The notes beneath the pieces are model-generated. The model saw nothing but the letters and a program-made list of their open reading frames with translations. It had not been told where the DNA came from and did no database searches. A program made the position numbers and the translations under genes. From contig NZ_JAMXQV010000009.1 of NCBI RefSeq assembly GCF_024703995.1, positions 186,001 to 250,000 on the forward strand: a stretch of DNA of 64,000 nt, given 5' to 3'. The DNA comes from Amycolatopsis iheyensis. Its GTDB lineage: Bacteria > Actinomycetota > Actinomycetes > Mycobacteriales > Pseudonocardiaceae. Numbering within the stretch: position 1 is the first letter of the stretch; each line of letters begins with the position of its first letter. This document shows positions 8,716 through 17,476 of this stretch, piece by piece.

Positions 8716-8910
8716 GTGCTCGACGAACTGGCCCCCGACGACGGGAGCGGTGTCATCCTGCCGTCCGAGGGGGACGGCTCCGGGACGGGGGAGCTCGTGT
8801 TCCAGTTCCCGGTGGAGATCGAGGTGCGCCTGGTGGCGCCGCACGACCCGGACGAGCTGGTGACCACGGCGCTGGACCGGCTGACCGCGGCGTTGCAGGG
8901 GCTCACATGA
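8716..8910 (+). CDS. Small protein of unknown function in the injection-system operon
   Basis: This 64-residue protein starts with GTG at 8716 after a strong GAGGAG ribosome-binding site. Its stop overlaps the ATG of the next gene (ATGA), so the two are translationally coupled. It is acidic at the N-terminus, then has a strand (LVFQFPVEIEVRLV) and a helix (DELVTTALDRLTAALQGL). The same strand-helix pattern opens the next protein (RVPVRIRLDLTGDPADSHVL), so they may share a small domain or pair. It could be a chaperone or adaptor for the next product. No family was recognised. Confidence 0.6.
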   Translation: MLDELAPDDGSGVILPSEGDGSGTGELVFQFPVEIEVRLVAPHDPDELVTTALDRLTAALQGLT

Positions 8911-11576
8911 CCGCCGTGCGCGTGCCGGTGCGGATCCGGCTGGACCTGACCGGGGACCCGGCCGACAGCCACGTCCTCGACGTGGTGCGCCGGGCGGCGG
9001 TCGAGGCCGCGTCCCGGGTCGCCGACCGGGCCGGGCGTGCCTACGCGCTCGACGGTGCCACCTTCTCCGACCAGGCACCGGACGTCAGCGTGCGGTTCGC
9101 CGGCGACGCCGTGCCGGCGTGGGCCGCCGCCCACCTGGAAGCCACCGCGCACGCGGCGGTCCGGACCGTGACGGCGGCCCTGCGCCCGGCCCCGGCGCCC
9201 GCGTCGGCGCCGGGTCCCACGACCTTCCGGTTCCGGCGGTTCGCCACCACCTTCGAGGTGCTCGACGCGCTCGACGCCTATTACGGCGGCGCGGCACGCC
9301 CACCGCGGGTGCTCGTGGTCGTCGCGAACTCCGGTGGCGCGCCCCTGATGCTGGCGGTCGTCCTCGGCCCGGACGGGACGGCCGGTGTCGAGTGGGGGAT
9401 CCTGCTCAACCGGTTCGTCCTGCCGGCCGACGGCCGGGACGCGGAGTCGGTGCCCGGCTACGCCGTGGGGCCGGCGGACTCGTTCCACCTCGTGGCCGAA
9501 CCCGCGACCGACGACGCCTTCCGGGTGGAGCTGGCCGCGGCCCTGGTGCGGATCTGGCGGGCCACCGGCTCGGCCGAACCCGAGTCCCGCCTCGCCGAGC
9601 GGGCGGCGGCCCGGGCCAAGCGCTTCCGGCTCAAGGGCGCGCTCTACGAGTTCCGGTCCGGGGGAGTCCCGGTGGCGTGGTTCGCCGGGCGGGCCGGGCT
9701 CGCCGACCGCGACGGGCTGCCGCTGCTCGTGCTCACCGAGGAGGTGGCCGCCCAGCCGGGCGCCGACCGGTACGGCAAGGACTGCCCGCCGCTGCGCTAC
9801 GACCCGGACGCCGCCGACGACGCCGACCCGGACCGGCCCTTCCTGCACGAGCTGGAGGTGTCCGATTGGGACGGCGAGGACTTCGGCGACCTGATCGACT
9901 CGATCGCCGCCGAGCTGGGCGTGCCGAAGCCGCGGTTCATCGGGTCGTTCGTCTTCGCCGCGCTCGACGTCATCACGCGGCGCAGCGAAAGCCTGGGCCG
10001 GCTGCCGGCCACCGAAGCCCGCCAGGAAGTGCTCGGCCACCTCGTGCGGGCCCTGGAAGCGGTCAACGTCCTGCTGTTCGCCTACACCAAGGCGGTACTG
10101 GCCCGGGACAAGGCGAAGAAGCTGCCCTGCCCGCTGGCGGGGCAGGCCGGGGACTGGGCGGGCTACCTGCACCGCGACTACTTCCCGCGGCGCCGCAAGG
10201 TGGTCGCGTCGCTGTTCGTCGCCGCCTGCCAGGACGCCCTGCTGGAGGTCCTGGAGAAGAGCGCGGCCGACATCGCCCACCGGCGGGCCACGACCGACTG
10301 GCTGCGCGGCACCCGGGTCGTCCTGACGGTCCTGCTCGCCGACCTGCCCGAGCTGACCGACATGCTCGGCAAGCTGCGCCGGGCCAAGCAGCTCAACGAC
10401 AGCACGGTCCGGTTCACCCCCGAGCCGGGGCGCAACCACCAGTCGGTCGACGGCGTCGAGGTCGTCCGCACCCCGGTCTTCCCCGGCCGGGACGTGCCCG
10501 GCCGCGACCCGTTCCGCACCGGCTACCGGATCAAGGACGCCCAGGGCCGGTGGCACACGCTCGCCGAGGTCGAGGCCACGGTGAAGACCCTGCGGTCCAC
10601 GGCGCAGCTCACCGATCCCTTCCTGGAGAAGCTGGCCGACGTCGGCTCGGTGGTGCGCCGGCTGCGGGTCGCGCAGCAGCTGGACGCGGTGGGCGCGGAG
10701 ACCGCCGGACGGGTGGTGACCGACGCCGTCGACCGTGAGTTCTTCGCCGTGCTGGAGGAGATCGCGAAGACCAACGAGGAGAAGACGCAGGAGGCCCGCG
10801 ACGACCGCATGGTCGCCTACGGCCTGGCGACCTTCGAACCGGACGCGGCCAACGACGTCCACGCCAAGCTGACCGGCGTGCACCAGCTGGCCGACAAGCG
10901 GCTGCGGGCGATGTTCACCCGGAACAACGCCGGGGCGTCGATCTTCGGTGACGAGCACATCTACGTCGAAGGGCTCGCCGCCCTGGCCGGGCACGAGATC
11001 GCGAAGGCCCGGTTCCGGGAGTTCTTCGAGCTGGCCGGGATCACCCTGCTGGCCGTGTTCTTCCCCGAGGCGGCGTTCGTCATCGGGTTGTTCCAGGCCG
11101 CGGAAGGCATCCACACCGCGCACGAGCACGCCGATCTCCAGCGGTCGCTGCTCGGCGGCGATGACATCCTTTCCCGCGCGCAGGTCGAGGCCGAGCTGGC
11201 CGGGGCGTGGGTGCAGGGTTTCCTGGCCATCGCGCCGGAGCTGCCCGCCGTGGTGCGCGACGGGATCGCCGGGGTGCGGGCGCTGGCCAAGGGCGAGCTG
11301 ACCGAGGCCACCTCCGCGGCCCTGCGCCGCAAGCTGCTCGAGGTGTCCGGGCACCTGGCGACGATCACCGCCGAGCACTTCGCCGCGAGCTTCCTCACCC
11401 AGCTCGCCGCGGGCTACGTGCTGAACCTGGCCCTGTCCGAAGTGATCAGCGAGGTCGCCGCCGCGGTGGCGGCCGACTACCGGACCGACGGCACGATCCC
11501 GGGCGTCGAGATCACCGCGTACGCCATGCGGACGCTGGCCGCCGCGGTGACCGCGAGCTCCGGAGCGGGATCGTGA
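8907..11576 (+). CDS. Large unrecognised protein with C-terminal hydrophobic helices; effector, translocator or tape-measure candidate
   Basis: The 889-residue protein starts at the ATG overlapping the previous stop. Residues 1-~330 look mixed alpha/beta; ~350-600 are mostly helical and charged (RDKAKKLPCPLAGQAG, RRATTDWLRGTRVVLTVLL). The C-terminal ~180 residues hold two strongly hydrophobic segments, ITLLAVFFPEAAFVIGLFQAA near residues 711-731 and FLTQLAAGYVLNLALSEVI near 830-850, that could insert in membranes. There is no signal peptide. It lies between tube and hub genes, immediately before a predicted nuclease with a GTGA overlap. It could be a membrane-penetrating carrier for that nuclease, or replace the missing tape measure. 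Function is not established. Confidence 0.6.
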   Translation: MTAVRVPVRIRLDLTGDPADSHVLDVVRRAAVEAASRVADRAGRAYALDGATFSDQAPDVSVRFAGDAVPAWAAAHLEATAHAAVRTVTAALRPAPAPASAPGPTTFRFRRFATTFEVLDALDAYYGGAARPPRVLVVVANSGGAPLMLAVVLGPDGTAGVEWGILLNRFVLPADGRDAESVPGYAVGPADSFHLVAEPATDDAFRVELAAALVRIWRATGSAEPESRLAERAAARAKRFRLKGALYEFRSGGVPVAWFAGRAGLADRDGLPLLVLTEEVAAQPGADRYGKDCPPLRYDPDAADDADPDRPFLHELEVSDWDGEDFGDLIDSIAAELGVPKPRFIGSFVFAALDVITRRSESLGRLPATEARQEVLGHLVRALEAVNVLLFAYTKAVLARDKAKKLPCPLAGQAGDWAGYLHRDYFPRRRKVVASLFVAACQDALLEVLEKSAADIAHRRATTDWLRGTRVVLTVLLADLPELTDMLGKLRRAKQLNDSTVRFTPEPGRNHQSVDGVEVVRTPVFPGRDVPGRDPFRTGYRIKDAQGRWHTLAEVEATVKTLRSTAQLTDPFLEKLADVGSVVRRLRVAQQLDAVGAETAGRVVTDAVDREFFAVLEEIAKTNEEKTQEARDDRMVAYGLATFEPDAANDVHAKLTGVHQLADKRLRAMFTRNNAGASIFGDEHIYVEGLAALAGHEIAKARFREFFELAGITLLAVFFPEAAFVIGLFQAAEGIHTAHEHADLQRSLLGGDDILSRAQVEAELAGAWVQGFLAIAPELPAVVRDGIAGVRALAKGELTEATSAALRRKLLEVSGHLATITAEHFAASFLTQLAAGYVLNLALSEVISEVAAAVAADYRTDGTIPGVEITAYAMRTLAAAVTASSGAGS

Positions 11577-13504
11577 CCGGCCGCGCCCGGCTCGTCATCG
11601 ACCCCGCGGCCGCGGCGCGGGTGAGCGCGCAGGTGCGGCGCTTCCCGGCGCTGCGGGACGCGGTCGAGAACATCTCCAAGGCGGCCGGGATCCCCGAAAA
11701 GCTGGTCGGTGAGCACCTCGACCGGTCGGTGCTGCGGGCGCTGGAGAACCTCGGCGAGCAGTACGTGACCGAGATGGGCGCGGCCGTCGAGAAGATGGGC
11801 CGGCTGCGCGAAGAAGTCGACGGCTACTACCGGAAGGCCTTCGGCCGGAAGCTGAAGACCGAAGAGCTGGCCGGCCTGAAGTCGGCGCTGGAGCGGTTGC
11901 GTGACACCAGCCTCGAGCTGGTGTCGCCGGAGGCTTGGGCCCAGCAGCGGTTGCGGAGCCACCCCGAAGGGCCCGGCAGCACGGCGCAGGCCGGGCAGGC
12001 GCCGGTGGTCCAGGTGCGGGACCCGATCGAGGGCGTCGACACCTTCGACGTCGACGCGCGCCGCCCCGCGGGGGAGCCCGTGGTGCGCCCGGCCACGCCG
12101 CGCTGGGCGACGCGACGCTCGGCCCAGCGGATCGACGCGCTGCCCGAACAGCTGCGCGTCGCCCTCCGGCGCGCCCGCTTCCTCCGGGCGTCCACTGTGG
12201 ACGCCGCGCTCGAGGGCCGGCCCGGGGCGACGATCCGGATGCTGGAGGAGCTGCGCGACGTCCTGCGGCCGCAGGAGCTGGCCCAGGTCACGGAGGCGGT
12301 CGGGATGGTCCGCACGCCGGACGCGCAGTACGCGCTCGGCGGCGGCCTGCGGGGCACCCGCCCGCCGGATCCCCACGTGCAGGCGATGTACCACGTGCTG
12401 CCGCTCGCCGAGCGGACGGTGCTCGACCGGGTGGCGGCCGTCGATCCCGAGTTCGTGCGGGCCATGGCGCTCGGCGAGGACCGGCCCGGTCAGGCCCAGG
12501 GCACGCGGGTGCCGTGGCGCGAGCGGGAGATGGACGCCTTCACCGCCGAACACGGTCTCGGCGCGGGGGAGCGAGCCGACCTCGAACGCGCGCTCATCGC
12601 GCTGAACCGGGCCCGGGAGACGGAACGCCGCGCGGTCGAAGCCGGCGTCGGCGAGTCGGCCGAAGCCCGCTCGCGCGCCAAGCAGCTCGACCGGCAGGTC
12701 GCGACGCTCGGCCTGCCCCCGACCGGGCGGATCGCCGAAGCACTGCGGGGTTCCGCGCTGCTGCGCGACTTCGGCACCCGCAACCCCGATCACCTGCTCG
12801 AGCTCGCCGGTGCGTGGCTGGAGAAGGCGGACCGCGACACCCGCGCGGGCGAGCCGCTGGTCCCGCTGGAGGTCTACGTCCGCGACGTGATCATGAGCAA
12901 GCACGTCCGCGGCATGGGTGGCGAGTTCGGCGCGGTCTTCCAGCTGGGCAAGGACGTCCTGGTGCTCAAGGCCCCGGACATCGGGGTCACCGTGGGCGGC
13001 ACGGACTTCATCGTGCTGGTGACGCGCGAAGGCACGGCCAAGGGGGAAATCTGGCTCTGCGACAACAAGACGCTGTCGCAGGCGGGGCTCGGCGAGGTGA
13101 GCAGCCTCGTGGAAAAGGGCGGGAAGAACCTGGGCAAGGACGTCGCCGCGCTGGCGAAGCGCGTCGAGGACCTGCCCCACCCCCTGACGAAGCTGGACAC
13201 CTTGGCGCTGGAGGCCGCCGACCGCCTGCGCCGGGCGAACGAAGAGGTCGGGCCGATCCTGGCGCCGTTGTCGGACAAGGAGATCGCCGCGCCCGACGTC
13301 CAGGCCAGGGTGGCCGCGATCCTCGACCGCCCGGACATCGGCGTCCGCCGGGTCATCACGAACGCCGGCGGCGAGCTGGCCTACCTGCAACAACGCCTGC
13401 TGGACATGAAGGTCGACCTGGCCGACCTGCGCTCGAGCTTCGCCGAGATCGTGGCGGGCCTGCGGAAGCCGGGCACCGGGGCCACCGGGAGAGGAACACG
13501 ATGA
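11573..13504 (+). CDS. Candidate nuclease effector with C-terminal PD-(D/E)xK domain
   Basis: The 643-residue protein starts with GTG at 11573, overlapping the previous stop. The first ~400 residues are helical, Arg/Glu-rich and repetitive, as in delivery or linker regions. Residues ~440-510 read like a restriction-endonuclease fold: Glu451 (GGEFGAVFQ), Asp478 (GTDFIVLV) on a strand, a turn (TREGTAKG), then the strand EIWLCDNKT with Asp497 and Lys499. Asp followed ~19 residues later by (D/E)xK is the catalytic pattern of this superfamily. Long helices (VEDLPHPL..., ~540-640) close the protein. Position inside the structural operon suggests cargo of the injection system. No immunity gene is certain; the two small genes downstream are candidates. 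Confidence 0.65.
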   Translation: MTGRARLVIDPAAAARVSAQVRRFPALRDAVENISKAAGIPEKLVGEHLDRSVLRALENLGEQYVTEMGAAVEKMGRLREEVDGYYRKAFGRKLKTEELAGLKSALERLRDTSLELVSPEAWAQQRLRSHPEGPGSTAQAGQAPVVQVRDPIEGVDTFDVDARRPAGEPVVRPATPRWATRRSAQRIDALPEQLRVALRRARFLRASTVDAALEGRPGATIRMLEELRDVLRPQELAQVTEAVGMVRTPDAQYALGGGLRGTRPPDPHVQAMYHVLPLAERTVLDRVAAVDPEFVRAMALGEDRPGQAQGTRVPWREREMDAFTAEHGLGAGERADLERALIALNRARETERRAVEAGVGESAEARSRAKQLDRQVATLGLPPTGRIAEALRGSALLRDFGTRNPDHLLELAGAWLEKADRDTRAGEPLVPLEVYVRDVIMSKHVRGMGGEFGAVFQLGKDVLVLKAPDIGVTVGGTDFIVLVTREGTAKGEIWLCDNKTLSQAGLGEVSSLVEKGGKNLGKDVAALAKRVEDLPHPLTKLDTLALEAADRLRRANEEVGPILAPLSDKEIAAPDVQARVAAILDRPDIGVRRVITNAGGELAYLQQRLLDMKVDLADLRSSFAEIVAGLRKPGTGATGRGTR

Positions 13505-13992
13505 GCTTCTTCGAACCGTACTTGCACACGCCCAGCGCCGTGCTGTCCGACGGCATCGTGCCGGTGCCGCTGTGGGCGGTGACCCAGCTGTCCATCGACT
13601 CGACGTACTTCGTGCCGCAGGTCGGCGGGACCCGGCGGCGGGTCGCGGTGGTCAGCCACGACGACTCGCTGTCGCTGAGCGCCGTCCTGATCGGACCGTT
13701 GCGCTTCACGTGGAAGGTCGCGCTGGAGAACCTCGCCGAGTCGAGCCGGCAGGGCACCGCGCTGTCGCGGGTCACCGGCGGCACGCAGAGCGGCCTGGTG
13801 CTGATCACCACCGCCACCATCCGGACGGACCTCGCGGTGCAGTCGCTGACCTTCGCGCAGAGCGCGCAGCGGCGCGACACGCTCGACGTCGCGATCCGCC
13901 TGCTGCACCTGCCACGCCCGGGCAGCCTCGCGAAGCTGCTCGACGTCTCGTCGATCGGCGTCGGCGCGTTGACCGACGCCCTGCCGGTCTGA
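13501..13992 (+). CDS. Small structural protein of the injection system (tube initiator/adaptor candidate)
   Basis: The 163-residue protein starts at the ATG overlapping the nuclease gene stop (ATGA). It appears beta-rich, with TYFVPQVGGTRRRVAVVSHD and SLSLSAVLIGPLRFTWKVAL, then a helix-rich C-terminus. The size and location just upstream of the hub/spike gene match adaptor or tube-initiator proteins in contractile tails, but I recognise no specific motif (no LysM seen). Tight coupling to the nuclease gene means an immunity role cannot be excluded. Confidence 0.5.
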   Translation: MSFFEPYLHTPSAVLSDGIVPVPLWAVTQLSIDSTYFVPQVGGTRRRVAVVSHDDSLSLSAVLIGPLRFTWKVALENLAESSRQGTALSRVTGGTQSGLVLITTATIRTDLAVQSLTFAQSAQRRDTLDVAIRLLHLPRPGSLAKLLDVSSIGVGALTDALPV

Positions 13993-14003
13993 GGGGAACG
14001 ACC

Positions 14004-14549
14004 ATGCCCAGGACACTGCCCGCCCTGATCAGCCGCCCGCTGCCGCCCACCGCGCCGCCGCCGGCCGACCCCGCCGAGCAAGTGCTGCAGCAGGAGCTGA
14101 CCGCCGGGCTGCCCGCGCGGATCGACCTCGACGCCGCCCGCGCTCTCGTGCTGGCGGTGCCGCTCGGGGTGGCTCGCGCGGTGCTCGCCGCGGACCCGTC
14201 GACGGTGGTCTTCAGCACCGCGGATCCCGGCGACAGCACGGCTTTCCGGGACGACGGCGCCGCGTGGCCCCGGCTCACGCTGGTGGTGGCCGGGGCGATC
14301 GGGACGACGGTGCCGGTGGTGGCCGGCGTGCCCGTCCGCCTGGCCGGCTCGCCGGGGACCGCGGCGGTCGAGGTCATCGTCGACGAGCTCGTGCTCACCG
14401 CGGGCACACTGCGCAGTCCCGGCCGGTTCGCCAGCCGGCTTTCGCTGCGCTGGACGGACCTCACGCTCGGGCGCGACGACGGCCCGCCCCACCCGCTGGG
14501 CGACCCGGGCGTGCCGGTGCTGCTGTCGCAGCTGTCGGAGGAGATGTGA
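14004..14549 (+). CDS. Unrecognised protein upstream of the hub/spike gene
   Basis: The 181-residue protein starts at 14004 after a GAGGGG ribosome-binding site. It has a Pro-rich N-terminus (RPLPPTAPPPADP), then an Ala/Val-rich body with several predicted strands (LTLVVAGAIGTTVPVVAGV, AAVEVIVDELVLTAG). The stop overlaps the ATG of the hub/spike gene (TGATG), indicating coupled translation. It has no signal peptide. Its location suggests a baseplate or hub accessory; no family was recognised. Confidence 0.5.
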   Translation: MPRTLPALISRPLPPTAPPPADPAEQVLQQELTAGLPARIDLDAARALVLAVPLGVARAVLAADPSTVVFSTADPGDSTAFRDDGAAWPRLTLVVAGAIGTTVPVVAGVPVRLAGSPGTAAVEVIVDELVLTAGTLRSPGRFASRLSLRWTDLTLGRDDGPPHPLGDPGVPVLLSQLSEEM

Positions 14550-16609
14550 TGGCCGGCTTCCGCGGGTTCACGTTCACCACCGGCCACGAGGTCGTCCCCG
14601 GCACCGTGCCCGCGTGGGCGCTGGTGTTCCGCGAAGGCGTCCACGACAGCGAGCTGTGCACCATCGGCAGCGACGCCTACGTCGGTTCGGTGAGCGCTTC
14701 GCTGCCGGTCGGCCTGACCGGCGGCAGCTACGAGATCGTCGTCGAGGGGATGACGGCGGAGGACTACCGCAAGATCAGCCTGCCGGCCGGCACCCCGCTC
14801 GACGCCTCACTCCACCTGTGGTGGAAGGACGCCCCGACCGGCGTGCTCGGCGGCCTCGCGAAGTTCACCGGGCTGGACAACCCGCTTTCGGCGACGACGC
14901 CGGAGCCGCCGAAGGGCAGCCTCGTCGCCGAGCTCCGGGTCGACCGGCTGTCGCGGCGCCCGGGCTCCCGGCGGATGGACGTGGTCGTGAAGGGCCGCGA
15001 GCGGGTCGTGGCGCGGCTGGCCGAGCACCACGTGGAAGGCCGCTGCTTCGGCGCGCCCAAGCCGGCGCCCGGCGGGGCGGATCCGGGGTCGAAACCCGGT
15101 GACCAGGGGAAGAACGGCCTGGAGGTGGCGGTCGGGAAGATCGCCGAGGGGATCGTGTCCGTGCGCGGCTACGAGCTGCGGGCAGCGCAACCCACACCGG
15201 ACGTCCGCAACTACGCGGCCGTCCCGGCGGGCACCGCGCTCGAGGCCTTGCACGAGCTGAGCACCCAGGCGCAGGCGGCGCTCGGGCTCTACAGCCAGGA
15301 GATCGCCGTGATCCGCGACGGGATCCTGCACCTGGGCGAGTGGACCAAGAGCGGCACGATCCCGCGGCTGGACGTCGACCGGCCGATGGACGACGAGAGC
15401 GGCCTGCTCGCGCTCGAGCGCGGCGCCGACCTGCCGCGGGACGCGCGGCTCCCGCCCGGGTTGTTCGGCCCCCGGCCGCCGCGGCGCACGGTCGCGGTGA
15501 CCGCACTGGGCCGCCCGGACCTCAAACCGGGGGACCGGATCTCCCCGGTGCTGCCGCCGGAGGACTTCGAAGTCACCGAGCCGCCGAGCATCGGCGCGAC
15601 GCTGCTCACGACGCTGCCGAACCTGCCGGTCGGCGTCGCCGACCCCGACGCCGACGCGTCGGTGTGCCGGATCATCGAGGTGCGGCACGAGATCTCGCGG
15701 GAGAAGGGGTTCCTCACGACGATCCGCGCGGTCGTCCTCGCGAGCGAGGAAGACGACGGGTGGGATCACGTCACGCCCGGCACGGCGAAGGAGGCGAAGC
15801 GGGCGCGGCAGGCCGGCGTGCCGTTCGCCGACAGCGCGCACGGCGCGGCGAGCACCATCGGCAACGTCGTCGCGGACCTGACCGGCCGGGTGTTCGGCGC
15901 GACCCGGTCGCGGCCCGCGGTGGTCCACGACCACGCCGTGTCCCCGGACACGCCCCGCCACACCAGCGAGGTCTGGCACTCCGACGCCGCGCCGGACGGC
16001 CTCCCGGGGGCGGCGCAGCGCACGAAGATCACCGCCGACGCGCACGCGGAGCTGACCCAGGTGCCCTACGTGACGCCGTTCGCGTGGGGCAGCTACGGCC
16101 TCGTCCTGCCGCGCTACCCCGGCACCCGGGTGGTGCTGGCGAACGTCGGCGGCAGCTCGGCCGACTTCGTCGACGTCGGCGCGTTGTGGCCGCAGGACGC
16201 CGGCCCGCAGGCGCGGCCGGGGGACTACTGGCTGGCCCTGCCGGTCGAGGTCGACGAGCGGGAACACCTGCGGGACCCGGACCGGCAGACGCCGAACGAC
16301 GGTCCCGCCACCCACGACCTCGTCGACGGGGACGGCACCCGCGTCATCGAGACCGCGCGGTTCGTGCTGCGGGTCACCGACCAGCTCACCCAGGTCCCGG
16401 GCCGGCCGGTTCCCGACGACGACCTCGGCGCCGGCACCGTCCTGATCGAGAGCCGGGCCGGCGACGGCGCCGCGCGGATCGTGCTGAAGGGCGACGGCAG
16501 CGTCTCGATCACCGCGAAGTCGATCACCTTCGAGGCCGAGGACACGATCAACCTCGCCGCCAAGGACGTCCGGGTGCAGCTCGACGGCGGCACGATGGAC
16601 GTGAGCTGA
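14549..16609 (+). CDS. Hub/spike protein (VgrG-like, gp27-gp5 fusion type)
   Basis: The 686-residue protein has the layout of a baseplate hub fused to a spike. The N-terminal ~450 residues resemble the gp27-like hub (GLTGGSYEIVVEGMTAEDYR; VSVRGYELRAAQPTPD). An OB-fold-like middle follows (PYVTPFAWGSYGLVLPRYPGTRVVLANVGG), the position of the gp5/VgrG OB domain. The C-terminus is a repetitive beta stretch (GDGAARIVLKGDGSVSITAK, then FEAEDTINLAAKDVRVQLDGG) typical of the trimeric beta-helix needle. It should trimerise beneath the tube and lead penetration. It directly precedes the PAAR-like tip gene with a TGATG overlap, the usual order. Confidence 0.8.
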   Translation: MAGFRGFTFTTGHEVVPGTVPAWALVFREGVHDSELCTIGSDAYVGSVSASLPVGLTGGSYEIVVEGMTAEDYRKISLPAGTPLDASLHLWWKDAPTGVLGGLAKFTGLDNPLSATTPEPPKGSLVAELRVDRLSRRPGSRRMDVVVKGRERVVARLAEHHVEGRCFGAPKPAPGGADPGSKPGDQGKNGLEVAVGKIAEGIVSVRGYELRAAQPTPDVRNYAAVPAGTALEALHELSTQAQAALGLYSQEIAVIRDGILHLGEWTKSGTIPRLDVDRPMDDESGLLALERGADLPRDARLPPGLFGPRPPRRTVAVTALGRPDLKPGDRISPVLPPEDFEVTEPPSIGATLLTTLPNLPVGVADPDADASVCRIIEVRHEISREKGFLTTIRAVVLASEEDDGWDHVTPGTAKEAKRARQAGVPFADSAHGAASTIGNVVADLTGRVFGATRSRPAVVHDHAVSPDTPRHTSEVWHSDAAPDGLPGAAQRTKITADAHAELTQVPYVTPFAWGSYGLVLPRYPGTRVVLANVGGSSADFVDVGALWPQDAGPQARPGDYWLALPVEVDEREHLRDPDRQTPNDGPATHDLVDGDGTRVIETARFVLRVTDQLTQVPGRPVPDDDLGAGTVLIESRAGDGAARIVLKGDGSVSITAKSITFEAEDTINLAAKDVRVQLDGGTMDVS

Positions 16610-16944
16610 TGGCCGCGCCGGTCACGACCAAGGGCTCGTTCGGCTGCCGGCACGACGGCACCGCGTCGCCGACGGCGAGCGACCCGCGGCTCACCATCGG
16701 CGGCGAGCAGGTCGTGCTCTTCGAGAGCGTCACGGCCTTCGGCCCGTACGACAAGTGCGGTGCGCCGAACCCGCCCGGGGTCTGCGTCGCGACCGCGGTC
16801 CTCCTGCCGAACCCGGGACGGTCGAGGCTCCTGACGGTGGGGACCAGCCCCGTCCTGCTCGACTCCGTCCAAGCCACTTCCACCCCCGCGGCCGTACCGC
16901 TGAAGTCGGTCGCCGCCGGGAACTCCGTGCTCACCGCATCGTGA
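16609..16944 (+). CDS. PAAR-like spike tip protein
   Basis: The 111-residue protein follows the spike gene with overlapping TGATG. It starts APVTTKGSFGCRHDGTASP and contains short Gly/Pro-rich turns and strands (RLTIGGEQVVLFESV; LLTVGTSPVLLDSV), as in the small conical PAAR and PAAR-like tips. Three Cys and one His (C13, H15, C48, C54) could bind a metal ion as in PAAR tips. It would sharpen the needle and may carry cargo. Sequence identity to canonical PAAR repeats is weak, so the call rests on size, order and pattern. Confidence 0.65.
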   Translation: MAAPVTTKGSFGCRHDGTASPTASDPRLTIGGEQVVLFESVTAFGPYDKCGAPNPPGVCVATAVLLPNPGRSRLLTVGTSPVLLDSVQATSTPAAVPLKSVAAGNSVLTAS

Positions 16945-16954
16945 AGGAGCTCCG

Positions 16955-17476
16955 ATGACCGCTTTGCCCCCGCCCCCGACGCCACCGGGCGCCGTGCCGG
17001 GCGACGACTCCGCCGCCCGCCGCCGCGCGCTGCTCGGCGTCGGCGTGCGCGCCGACCTCGTCGACCCCGCCGACACCGCGCGCGACCTCGTGCTGCGCGC
17101 CACGGGATCCGGCGTCGACCTCGACCTCGTGGACGGCGTGGACGCGCTCTGCCAGGACCTCGCGGTCGGGCTGACCACCCTGCGCGGCAGCGACCCGTTC
17201 AACCTGCGCTTCGGATTCCTGGGCCTGACACCGATGGTGGAGCAGACGTCCCCGGTGCTCGCGCGGGAAGGCCTGCGCAGCGCGGTGGTGGAGATGGTGG
17301 CCGCCGACCCGCGGGTGCGCCGGGTGGTCGACCTGTCCGCGCCGTCGCCCACCGGTGACGTCGCGTCCCGCCGGCTCGACGTCACCGTCTCGTTCGAGGC
17401 GGTCAGCGGCGATCCGGCCACTTTGGACACCGGCGGCCTCGCCTCCGGCACCCCGTTCGGGGAGGTGGCCCCGTGA
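16955..17476 (+). CDS. Baseplate wedge protein, gp25/GPW family
   Basis: The 173-residue protein starts at the ATG seven bases after GAAGGAG. The central segment DALCQDLAVGLTTLRGSDPFNLRFGF is the gp25/GpW pattern of an initial helix, then the loop that ends in FG. A helix and strand follow (SAVVEMVAADPRVRRVVDLS, RRLDVTVSFEAV) in line with the family. The N-terminus has an extra Pro-rich extension. In T4, gp25 nucleates sheath assembly at the baseplate. The following gene is the J-type protein, with which gp25 forms the wedge core. Confidence 0.8.
   Translation: MTALPPPPTPPGAVPGDDSAARRRALLGVGVRADLVDPADTARDLVLRATGSGVDLDLVDGVDALCQDLAVGLTTLRGSDPFNLRFGFLGLTPMVEQTSPVLAREGLRSAVVEMVAADPRVRRVVDLSAPSPTGDVASRRLDVTVSFEAVSGDPATLDTGGLASGTPFGEVAP

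Noticed and set aside
14807-16315. A 502-codon open frame on the minus strand opposite the hub/spike gene
   Set aside because: Composition is His/Arg-rich and unlike any protein family; the plus-strand frame has the hub, OB and needle signals and good gene coupling.
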